Assembly: GCA_037074535.1 (NCBI GenBank)
Contig: CM073466.1
Span: 60,570,595-60,634,594 of the forward strand
Source: Gleditsia sinensis
Lineage: Eukaryota; Streptophyta; Magnoliopsida; Fabales; Fabaceae
DNA length: 64,000 nucleotides
Direction of reading: 5' to 3'
Part shown: one piece after another, positions 34,109-44,636 of the stretch
Numbering within the stretch: the first letter of the stretch is position 1
How the letters are laid out: each line of letters starts with the position of its first letter
The notes under the pieces: model-generated
Databases searched by the model: none
Seen by the model: only the letters and a program-made list of their open reading frames with translations
What the model was told of the DNA's origin: nothing
Program-made: the position numbers and the translations under genes

Positions 34109-35393
34109 AATAACTCACTTGGTTATGTTGTTTTAGCTCAAGGTTGTGACACCTAGCCTGTTAATTTTGTGAAATTATGTCCCATTTTGACCCATCAACT
34201 TTTTTGAGTGGAAACCACTACCTTTGAGTTATAGTTGCATTTTGTGATAGATTATATCTATAAATGCATATGTGTGAGTATGTAATACATGTGCTTGTAT
34301 ATGATTATGGCATGTTTAAGAAATTCATGTATGTTTGTTATATTATAAATTGAATGCTTCTTGTGTATTTGTAACTTGATAAGCATGTTCAGGCATTACA
34401 TGTATGTAAACTATGATTTTTGGAAACTTCGTGATATGGAATGCTCTATGTTTCCATGTGTGTATTTGATAAGGCCAGCATAATTGTGTAGATATGCCTA
34501 AGTGCCCCTAACAAAAATAATATGAAATTATAAATCAGAATTTGGTGTGGCTTAAGCCTGAACATCTCTATGATATATGCTCTATAGTTAGGATGTTAGT
34601 GCCCTAAAATATTTACTCTATGGTCAGGAAGAATGATACCTTGACATCCTTATTCAGTGAAATATTAGCTCTAATCTCTACTTTGGTTCGATGAAACTTA
34701 AAGCCATAGATACTTTGGCCTTTGTTTGCTATAAGTTTGCTTGAATGAGATATGATTAGATTATATTTGAACATGTATGACTCTGATTGTCTTTTTTGTG
34801 AAATATGATTCATTAAGTAAACTTTTTAATATGTGCATGTGTGTGTGCGTGCGCGCTAGTATCTCTTTGGTATATTTTTTCACTCACTGAGTTTGAAATT
34901 TTTTTTTCCTTTCTTTATCTATGATTTTAGCTCCAAGCACAGATCAAATTTTACCCCTCAACACCTTGACTTGCTAACCAATCGGAATAAGGTACTCTTT
35001 TGGGAGAAACAAGCCTGGATGCTAGGGATGTACTTGCAATCACTATGTCATGTGTAGTGGGTTTATTCATAGTCTATTTTGAATGTATAAAGTTGTGTAA
35101 ATGTCATAAAATCTTATAATTGTCTGGTTATCTACTGAAGAGGATCTCCATTCATTTTTTTTATTCTAGTTTATCTAATGGTATACATAAGAGAGAATCC
35201 TTACTTATAAGGAGACTCTATCGGATTTTTGATGAAATATATGTATTTGTTTTTTAATAAAGTTTCAAGTTCAATCTTAAAAGCATGATATTTATTGATT
35301 TGCTTTATGTCAGTCTAGTGGAAGGTTTGTTGGTCATGAAATTTGCGTGTTCATTCCCCAGCGAGTTGTACTTCAAGTTTAGGGGTGCGACAA
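34085..35393 (+). repeat. LTR-like repeat, copy 2 (possible solo LTR)
   Basis: TGTGACACCTAGCC near 34145 and TTAGGGGTGCGACA at about 35380-35393 look like the two ends of a plant gypsy LTR of about 1.25 kb. No matching pol is attached and no 5-bp duplication was found. The first 300 bp, including about 60 bp before the TGTGACACC, is shared with 2235-2545. A short alternating GTGTGTGCGTGCGCGC tract lies near 34840. Confidence 0.5.
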
Positions 35394-35429
35394 TAATTTA
35401 GCCAATTTTTGACATAAAATTTATTAATT

Positions 35430-35860
35430 TAAGGAATCAAAACTAAAGTGTCATGGTCTAGAATGCCATATAAGTGTATCACACCCCTTATTATAATCAT
35501 ATTTATTGCATTAACACTTAGTTTGAACATGCCATCCCATGAATAACCTTTGCCTACAAACATACTATTCTTTGAAATTATTATATCGTCAAACCCTCTG
35601 ACGATCTTGAATCCTTTCTTTGAGAGCAAATTAGAAACAAATCCAGCAAGGTTAACTTCTGTCTAGAAGTGAAGCTCAATTTCACAATCCCCTTTTCTTG
35701 AACTTTAGCTATGAAATGATTCCCCATCAAGACCTTCTCAGACTCTTGTACTTCAGTATATTGAAGCATTAGAATCTAGCCACCAATCTTGTTTTTTGGT
35801 TGCTTTGCTCTTGATTGCCAATATATTAATATTTCTCTATTTTATATTAATGTTATGTAA
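35430..35860 (-). pseudogene. Ty1/copia protease / pre-integrase fragment
   Basis: Two overlapping minus-strand frames give YTEVQESEKVLMGN, AKVQEKGIVKLSFTS and then KKGFKIVRGFDDIIISK, MFVGKGYSWDGMFKL. These are the segment after the copia protease (MGN...V.GKG.V.L...G) and the pre-integrase region (KGFKIV.ESDK...SK.GMFVGKGY...GMFKL). A frameshift near 35610 and the absence of flanking domains mark it as a relic. It has the same orientation as the copia integrase at 190-1310. Confidence 0.8.
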
Positions 35861-36049
35861 TCTTTTGAATCCTTTTTTCATAGACATTGTACACTAAAAA
35901 CTACACCTTGTGGGAACCTCTGTTTGACCTAAAGGTGCAAGCACTTAAATTTTGATGATTATAAAGAAATTGGATGACCATTTCTCAAAAAAAAAAAATC
36001 TCAAACAAAACATGGATTCAATTGAACCCAAATGAAAATGTTTTACTTT

Positions 36050-36085
<36 letters not shown>

Positions 36086-36568
36086 CATTTTTTATATGAA
36101 AATGAAATCGTTTGTTTTGGAGCTCTTTTGTTTCCTTAAAAGCTTTGAAAGATCTTTTCAGGGGATATCATGTAATCCCTTCAAATGAAAAGTTTTGGTT
36201 TTGGACTTATACATTTTTTTTAATCTTTGTACAAAACTGAGACAATAGTTTAAACTGAATGCTCACATTTCTAATTCTTTTTTAATAGTTTAATTACTTT
36301 GAATCCTCAAAATCTACTAATGTTAAATTTACAATGAAAGAAACCATTTAATAACATAATAAATGATAATGACAGCATCTTCAACAGTGACAACGTTGGC
36401 TTAAGTGAGAATGACTCATTCGATTTCTCACTTTCCCTCATACAATAATTTTTATTTAAAAAAAAAAGACATTTATAAGAGGGTAGATTTTGAAATTAAA
36501 AAAAGAAGGAAGTATAACAATAGCTAATGGCTCAATCATTCTCAATGGGGCATCAATTTAAAATAAAG
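35861..36568. other. AT-rich intergenic stretch
   Basis: No coding or element signal apart from a TA microsatellite. Confidence 0.5.
36052..36084. repeat. (TA)n microsatellite
   Basis: About sixteen uninterrupted TA dinucleotides. Confidence 0.9.
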
Positions 36569-37084
36569 TCACTACAAGAAAGTAAGGGTTTGTTTGATTC
36601 TATTTTTATTTTTTTATTTAAAAAATTATTTTTGACAATTATGTTTAAAAATTGTTTTATTAAAAAAAAGCATAAAAAATTATGTTTGATAATTTTTTTT
36701 GAAAACAATTTTTAAGTAGCACATAAAAAAAGCTTGCTTAGTAAAATTGTTTTGAGAACAAGTTTAAAAAACAAAAAAAAACAGAAAAATCGTTTGATAT
36801 AAAATAATTTTTTTAATTTTTATGATGGCTTTAATTTTTTAAATGAATTATGGTAATTTTTTAATGAGAATATGGGAAAAATAAATAAGTACAAAAGAAA
36901 ACATCATCGTAAAATTTAATATAACATTAATATGGCATTGATATTTTTAAATATATTATTATAAAATAAATAACAACATCATTTATAGTTATTCATATTA
37001 ATTATATGTGGTACAAAATTGATATTAATAATTATATAAATTATCAAGCAGAATTGTTAAATTCTAATGACATCCAATTTTAAA

Positions 37085-38345
37085 TATGGTCATGATATAC
37101 TGCCATTTATGTTGCTCCTTGATCAGGTAATTTTGATAAGTTGTTTTAATTAGAGCTTATTTTTTCAGTGTTTATGTTTTCATTTAAAACATCTATTTTT
37201 GTATCATCAAGACCTTCCTATATATCAAACCATTGATCACGTAAATTACACTCGCATATATAATTATGAATAGCACAACAAGTCATTACTATAAGTCACT
37301 GCCTATTAGATTTGTATGGTGGCATTAATTTTAAAATAGAAAATTTATTCTTTAATACTACAAAACAATGCTTAATAGTCATTCTTAATTATGAATATCT
37401 ATACTTAAATAGTTTTTGATAACTTCCTCGTTGTCTACCTCAACCTCTATATTGTTGTGCATGATATATTTCACCTCTATAAGAGGAAAGAAAACCTCCA
37501 ATGTAAGGATACCAACAATCACAAGATATAACAAGGCTACATCAATGAATATACATTAACAAACAATATAAATTATACATTTTTAGCAAAATAAGAGAAT
37601 TTTGACAATATAATATTTACCATTCATAGGCCACGAAAATTATGTATTTGGATTAGTAAGTGCATCTAAAAATATCTTGGCATCATGTGCACTACCTTTC
37701 CACCCCGAATAAACATACGTGAACATCATATTAAAATAACGAATACACATCACATTTTGTATCACAACTTTCTTTCTACCTCTGCACTATGTTTATTTTC
37801 TAGCAGGAACCTATACACTTATGTGTATGAATCAATTGCATCTAAACAATTTTATTACAAACAAATCATTACAAAAAATAAATTATCGATGTAATAAAAA
37901 ATAAAAAAATGTATGAGTAAATTCTTAAAAAAAACATACCTTGAACTATGGATAATAAATTGGGTTAGCTTTAATTTTTTTAAGAAATTCTGTAGAATCT
38001 TGTTTGATTAGCTCTTTTTCTAATCGACATACTACTCTAAACACTTCTTTAAAATAACGAGAAACTATTTATGTGTAATATTAAAATTGGTTTGATACTA
38101 CTCTAAGATGAATATTATGCCCTATAATGAACATAAACATAGCAACTTTTTTTTCACCAGCAAATATTATGAATCATTTAAGTAACTTGTTCTTCTCAAT
38201 TCATCACAAAAATGAATAAAACATGTTTTTTCCATTCGCAACAACTTAAAACAAGTTGTTCCTGATCTGTTTAATAACTCAGAAATAAACCCACGACCAG
38301 TTAATGAAGATGATCAAATCTTGGTTTTGTTCAAAAATTTGTGCT
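37085..38345 (-). pseudogene. PIF/Harbinger DDE transposase, decayed
   Basis: The transposase would cut and rejoin the element at TAA/TTA sites. On the minus strand, with stops and frameshifts, one reads in order: EKKVAMFMFIIGHN, VVSRYFKEVFRVVCRLEKELI, IKANPIYYPQFK, then RKKVVIQNVMCVF, SRMFIRGGKVVHMMPRYF, YPYIGGFLSSYRGEIYH, RYSLRMTIKHCFVVLKNKF-like text, and PPYKSNRQ. The catalytic-domain order (GRKDYPTQNV, GWEGSAHDSR, GYP...PYRG, ER.FGVLK in live relatives) is conserved, but several catalytic positions are altered. Probably at least one intron separates the parts. Confidence 0.8.
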
Positions 38346-38754
38346 CATAATCACAGACCATGCTAATGATGCATAACTCAGCTAATTCATCATATCCAAA
38401 ATCTTATGATGGCTCATCAAAACTACATGTATCACTATTTCATGATGTATTATTTACATCTGTCATAGTAAAAACTTGTCACACAAATAAAATAGATATA
38501 ACAACTATAATATATTCAAGAATTACAAAATTAAATGTTTGCAACAAATATATTACTCAAACTAATCAAATATTGTCATCAACATAACATTAATTAAAGT
38601 ATAAAATTGTTTAAAACATTTAAATAAGTCTACCCAAGTGTTGTCTAATGCCTTTAAAATTACTTTAAGACAAATAACAAACCATACAATGAACAAGCCA
38701 CTACTGAAAAAGAAAAATCTCACTATAGTCAAACTAGCTATCCCCTCTTTCTAT

Positions 38755-39700
38755 CACTAGACATTATAATAAATATTTCTCTCTAATCAGGATTGGTAAA
38801 TTTCTCTAAGGCTTTCGTATAAATGTCATCAGCAACATCTTCAATCTCTTCAAGAGTAGCCACACTCTTAGTAATAGAATAATCATCTGGTATAATTGTA
38901 GAACTAGTAGCCTCGGCACTCTTTGCCCTATACCTCTCAGCGTTAACTAATGAAACTTCTACCCTCGCCTTTGATGCCTCAACCCATGCTAAAAGTGCAT
39001 CTCCCATTTGTAAAGTCCTACGTTCCTTCTTTGGTTAACACTCCTTAACTTGAATTGTGCGCTTTCCACTACGTGTGATGCGCTCAATTGTTTGTGTGAC
39101 AACATCATCTGAATTATTATGATCAAGATTAACATGAACACCACTATTAAGGTATTCATTTTCAAGCTTGTTTTCTTCATCTATATTTGGTGGATCTTGA
39201 GTAGATGAATGATGAAGTACTCTAGCTGCAGTACTTCTATTGAATATGATTCCCAACAATTTATAGTGCTCACAACCTTTTTTGAATTAGGATGTGCCTA
39301 TGATAATTTAACAAAATAGTGAACTAAGCATACTTAAAATAATTTTTAAATTAAACCATATTTTCACAAGTTGTTATATACTTGAATATAAGTTTACCAA
39401 ACTGTTTCATTAGCAGAACAGTGTTGGTTTCTTCATGCCACCCAAATCTAGTGTGTTGTAAGAGTAAAGAGAACTGAGAATGCTTTGACCACAATCTATT
39501 GAACTTTTTCTTTATTTTTTTTACATTAAAAGAGCACTTAGTAATTGAATTAAGTTTATTTTTATGTAAATCTACATCTTAGAAAAAAATACACCATTCT
39601 GCGAATTCGCTTTGGTGACATCTTAAACCATAACGTCGAAGTTAATTATTGAATCAAGCCAAAGTTTTCCCTCATTAATTTCCATCTATATGAACAAATA
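38755..39700 (-). pseudogene. MYB/SANT-like companion gene of the PIF/Harbinger element
   Basis: Harbinger elements encode a second protein with a MYB/SANT-like domain that helps bring the transposase to the ends. Minus-strand pieces in order: TRFGWHEETNTVLLMKQ, CEHYKLLGIIFNRSTAA, the acidic stretch SSTQDPPNIDEENKLENEYL, SDDVVTQTIERITRSGKRT, and the C-terminal GDALLAWVEASKARVEVSL and TLEEIEDVADDIYTKALEKF. This is the layout of plant L10-interacting-MYB-like proteins linked to these transposons. Stops and small shifts occur at the N-terminal side. Its position upstream of the transposase on the same strand supports the assignment. Confidence 0.72.
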
Positions 39701-40561
39701 TTAAAACACCATTAATTAACAAATCCTCATAGGCATGATTATGAAGAAGATAATAGAAATGAAAAATAGAACAATCAAACCACAATTTCAGGTGAAAATA
39801 TACATGTTCCCAAGTTGAACAAACAAATGCTCGAATGCCTTTATAAGTTGACTATGATATTCAAGTAATTCTAGCTTGTCTCAATTATTGGTCCATAAAT
39901 GAACAGGTAAACATCAAAGCAGAGTAAAACACATTCATGAGAGCATTTCAATTTTCCTTGCATGAATTATAATAAGCCAAGTTTTAATAATAATTAATAT
40001 ATCCATAAGAGATGTTATTTTTACTAAGCCTTAGGGATAGAGTAAATGACTTGGTTCAATTTTGATATAAACTACAATATTACAATGTGTCCACTCGATA
40101 ACAACATAAATTCATCCATATGCAAAAAGCTAAAAAAGAAAACAAATCAAAAGAAGCAACTTGCATTTCAAAAACCAACATTTGTATATAGGGTCTAATG
40201 CAAGAATTATAAATAAAGGACCAAGACCTCCTATGAAATAGAAAAGATCATTCATACATAACATAGTCCAAGCAGACCCACTTAAAATCTTTACTGAACC
40301 ATGAACAATCATCATAATAGCAAATAAATGAGAGAGATCCATGGCCGAATCCCAATTTTTTAGAGAGAGAAATTAAATGAGAGAGAGAGAGGGTTAAACT
40401 CACAACAAGAAACCAACTACCAAAAAAAAATTCAGAAGTCAAAAACAAAACATAGAAAAGGAGGAAAGGGAGAGAGAAATTCAAACCTCATTTTCTTCTT
40501 CCCACGAGTGCTCACTTGCACATTGGGTTCTCTTTCGATGGCCTCTTCTCGATTCTCTATT

Positions 40562-41941
40562 GTGTACATGTCTTTCCCTTTTTTTATTAGGTGATGTGCA
40601 GCAAAACGCTTCTTCCTTCCTTTTTCTAAAGAAGCGTAATGATTTTTTTTAATATGTATTGTTTTTAATTACCATTTTGACATTAATAAAAACTATTTTC
40701 CAAAGTTGTTCTTTGTATTTTTGTTGTTTTGAAAACCAAAACATATCCTCCTTATTCCTATTTTAAAAAGAAAAATTTAAACATGTAAGAAAAATACATT
40801 TACCCAACAATTTTTTTGTTTTAATTTTTTCAAAAAAAAAATTAAAATTATTATCAAATAGACCCTAAGTATTTTGTAATGTTATTTAGTGGCCTTAGCA
40901 ATGATTTTAATGGTCACTAAACCATTTTACAACATTTTGAAGAATCATCTTGAAAGCCATCGTTACAACTATTTTAATAATAGTTTAAGACAACCATTGG
41001 CACCCTGTCATTAAACTAGGATTTAACAATGGTTAGTAACAATCGTTAAACATGTGTAACAATAGTTTGCAAACTGTTTTTAAAGAACAATAATTTTTAT
41101 AATCGTCATTAAATCCATATTTAATAACAATTTTATAATTGTTGTTAAATTCATATTTTATTATTTATTATTTTCTTTAATTTTTTTAATATTCTTATAA
41201 TTGTATCCATAATAATATCAATATCTACAGAAAAATTAATTTATCAATCAGAGTATAAATTGTTGTGTACGCGTCTTTCCCTTTTTTTTTATTATTAAGT
41301 GATGCGCAGTAGAATACTGCTTCCTTCCTTTTTTCTAAAGCAACATAATATTTTTTTTAATATGTATTGTTTTTAAATACTATTTTGACATTAATGAAAA
41401 CTATTTTCCAAAGTTGTTCTCGGCATTTTTGTTGTTTTGAAACCCAAACAAGTCTTCCTTATTCCTGTTTTTTGTTCTTAGAACAATATTTAAATTTTTT
41501 AAAAAACATATAAGAAAAATATATTTACCAAACAATTTTTTTTTCAAATATAGAAATTTTTTTAAAATTGTTATCAAATAAACTCTAAGTATTATGCAAA
41601 ATTATTTAGTGGCTTTAGCGACAACTTTAATCGTTGCTAAACCATTTTACAACAATTTGGAGAATCATCCTAAAAGCCATCATTGCAATTGTTTTAATGA
41701 TAATTTAAGGCAACCATTGACACCCCGTCATTAAACTAGGATTTAACAACGGTTTGCAGGCTATTTTTAAAGAACAATAGTTTTTATAATCGTCGTTAAA
41801 CCCGAATTTAATAACAGTTTTTATAATTGTTGTTAAATCTATTTTTTTATTTTCTTTAATTTGTTTAATATTTTTATAATTGTATCCACAATAATATAAA
41901 TATCTACAGAAAAATTAATTTACCAATTAGAGTTTAAATTA
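40562..41941. repeat. Tandem direct duplication, ~703-bp unit
   Basis: Copy 1 is 40562-41264 and copy 2 is 41265-41941. Anchors such as GTGTAC.(T/C)GTCTTTCCC, TCTAAAG, AAAGTTGTTCT, ATCAAATA(G/A)AC, TTTAGTGGC and TCTACAGAAAAATTAATTTA recur in order at about 703 bp. The unit spans the right end of the PIF element and the adjoining CACTA subterminal region, so it formed after that insertion. Confidence 0.9.
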
Positions 41942-42229
41942 CACAATAAAAACCAATATTTAATTAAATTTTCAATCATAGTGTCACATTACAACTACAC
42001 TAAATTTATAGTAACAATATAAATCAAATCTTATTGTTTGGAGTGTCCATTGTGTTGATTGCTCAGTGCTTGAAAAAAATGTTATTAATAATAAAATAAA
42101 CTTAATTGTAATTTTACTAATGTGAATTTCAACCAAAATATTTATTAATGTGAACTTACCATCTCATCCTTCTTTTTTACCTTTTCTTAGAACCACTAGT
42201 ATGCATCACTATTTTGTTTTTTACTGTTT

Positions 42230-42600
42230 TTTTTTCAGCTATTTCCTAATCAATGATAGAAATATGTCAGTAAGATAAATAATAAATTTATATATATTGA
42301 CAACCAAATATAGTCACCTTAGACTTTATCTCAAAACGATAGCCAACAAATGTCATCCAATGGTCCTGTGAAATCCCTTCTAGGATGTCAGCACATAATT
42401 ATTCTTTGGTGGGAGTCTCATCATTTTTTAATTTGTACGAGTTGTAACGTATAGATCTTTACTTTTGGCCAATTGAGTGAAAAATAATTTTCTTATGCAC
42501 ATCTTGTACAATAAGCTATGCTTGCAAGAGATAATATAAAAATTAATAAAGATACCAAGTCAAAGAGCTCAAAAAATAACAAATATGTTTTTACCTATAT
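42230..42600 (-). pseudogene. Possible CACTA (Ptta/En-Spm-like) transposase fragment
   Basis: The minus strand gives HKKIIFHSIGQK, then RSIRYNSYKLKND, and SQDHWMTFVGYRFEIKSK. This is reminiscent of the WR.F.S.L....W..F...R......S layout of plant Ptta/En-Spm domains. The resemblance is weak and short. Its position within CACTA-type subterminal repeats is the main support. Confidence 0.3.
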
Positions 42601-43846
42601 TGTGTTCTTAAATACATTGTTCTTGTAATAAATAAAAATCAACCTCTAGTACTTCTAAAATATAGGAAATAGTTGGAAATTGTCTTCAAGTATTCCTAAA
42701 AATACATCTAAAAAGACACCAGAATATCCAATTGGCTAATTTATAATGTTGAAAAGCGACCACAACCATTTGCCCATGAGGCCGAAATATCATGTATTGT
42801 TAATGACGTAAGCCTTACTTGAACTTAAACAAAATATTCTTTCAATATAGTCATTTTAAAATTGTTTATTTGTTACTTACATTTTTTAAGTGTAATACCA
42901 GCCTTAATTAGCTCACTAACCCACCCTTATGTTCTATGAGAATTAACTAATCTAGAGTTCAATTTTTCATAAGTTCCTATTCTAAGGTACACAACTTGCC
43001 CACCTCCTTTCATTTATGTTTTTAATTATTATATTTTAATAAGGAACATATTTTCTATCAAAATTTAACAAGTTAATATTGAAATCTTTCTATTATGTAT
43101 TCATTTTCTCTTTTTTCTTAATTTTTACATTTCGATTTATTTCATTGTTGTGAGTATATCTTGTCTCAATATTACACAATCAAGAAATATTCACTCAAAC
43201 ATTTAAAAGCATGAAATATTTAACTTTCAAGATAGGAATCAAGATCAAAAGCATGAAATATTCAACCTTACAAATCAACAAAACCACACTTCTAGAGACT
43301 AGATATTAGAATGATAAACCAAAAAAGAAAATGCAAATGTTAAAAGGTAAATGGGAGAACGCAAAAGATGAACTTACTTGTGGGCACAACTGGAAGTAAA
43401 CAACACAGTAGAGAATGCAGTGAAGCACAGTGGAGAAGCACAAAATGATGGTGGAGAATGCAGAGCACAATGGAGAACGCAAAAGGAGGGACAAGAAGAT
43501 GCATGGGATTTTACCGAAATAAAGAAGGAATGTGAAGGGCTTAAAATAAAATGACTTAATGATAGTTTATTAAATAACCATTGTTACTTAACGATGTTTT
43601 AGTTGAAACCATTGTTAAGTAATGATTATTTAAGTAAAATAATTGTTCAGTAGCACCATTTCTCATGAACAATTGTGAATTAATGACGGTTCCACTAAAT
43701 CGTCGTAAATTAATGATGGTAATTTCATAACCGACATTAAACCTAATTTTCTAACAATAGCTTGAAAAATCATCGTTATCACACATTTTAACAATAGTTT
43801 TTATAACTGTTATTAAATTTCTATGGCCATATCCTGTACTTGTAGA

Positions 43847-44636
43847 GAATGTCATTGGATATTTAATAATAATTTACTATGAGAGAGAGAGAGAGAGTGA
43901 GTGAAATTATTTTTCACGTACCCAAAAATATTAGCAAACTTGTATCCTCTACTCACTTCAATTTTAAAAAAATTATTTGATTATTTCACATAATCAAATA
44001 AAAATTTTGCAACACAAAATTAGCAATGAAAATATAAATTGTAATGACCCTTGTAATACAAACCGCGTTTTTAAAAAAAAAAAGTCAAATTATTATTATT
44101 TTAACATAGTTATTCAAGTATGGTTGTTATCTCTTTACTCTAATTCATTTAGATTTTCCTATACTGACGTTTATGAAATTCAATGGTGAATTCTTTTACT
44201 TATCAATCTTTCATCTTTTCCTCTTCCATTCCTATTTCACTGATGGATTTTTTATAAATATATTAGTAATTATTTTTATTTAAGTTTTACAAATAACGAG
44301 AAATAGCTAATAAAAAAGCTACAAAAGGCTCTACATCTTTTATTTATAGTTAGGAATCAAAATCATTTTGTATTATATATATTCTAATTTTTTTACTGAT
44401 AAAAAATATTGATAGTTATCATGCTAATTAATATATTTAAAATTATTTTATAAAAAATTAACATTAATTAAAAGTGAGAATATATTATATAAGAGTATAA
44501 ATTAGCTAAATATATTATTATTATTATATAAAAATTTAGATAATCAGCGGAAAAACCCAATACTTTTGTAACTATGAGAACGATTTTTGATAAAATAAAT
44601 AGTTTGAGAATTAAATTAAATTTTTGCTAAATCCTT
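43847..44636. other. AT-rich stretch with a short (GA)n
   Basis: A GA microsatellite at about 43881-43897 is the only structure noticed. No gene signal. Confidence 0.5.

Larger units (their letters stand above)
36586..40865 (-). mobile_element. PIF/Harbinger transposon, 4.3 kb
   Basis: Terminal inverted repeats GGGTTTGTTTGAT (left) and GGGTCTATTTGAT (complement of the right end) are flanked by TAA on both sides (36583-36585 and 40866-40868), the 3-bp duplication typical of this superfamily. Both expected genes are present on the minus strand, in decayed form: a DDE transposase and a MYB/SANT-type partner. Long T-rich and A-rich segments lie inside each end. Confidence 0.88.
36570..43846. mobile_element. 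CACTA-like element, disrupted
   Basis: The left end reads CACTACAAGAAAG at 36570-36582, the classic CACTA terminus. A degenerate inverse, ACTTGTAGAG, ends at 43846. Subterminal sequence at 40866-41190, 41587-41850 and 43550-43830 is packed with short motifs such as TTTAACAATGG, AATCGTCGTTAAA and TTTATAACTGTTATTAAA on both strands, as in CACTA subterminal repeats. The PIF/Harbinger element at 36586-40865 split it. The 3-bp flanks (AGT and AAT) do not match, so the right boundary is tentative. Confidence 0.55.

Noticed and set aside
36570..43846. Firm call of an intact CACTA element
   Set aside because: The right terminus is degenerate and the 3-bp flanks differ, so only a tentative, disrupted element is reported.
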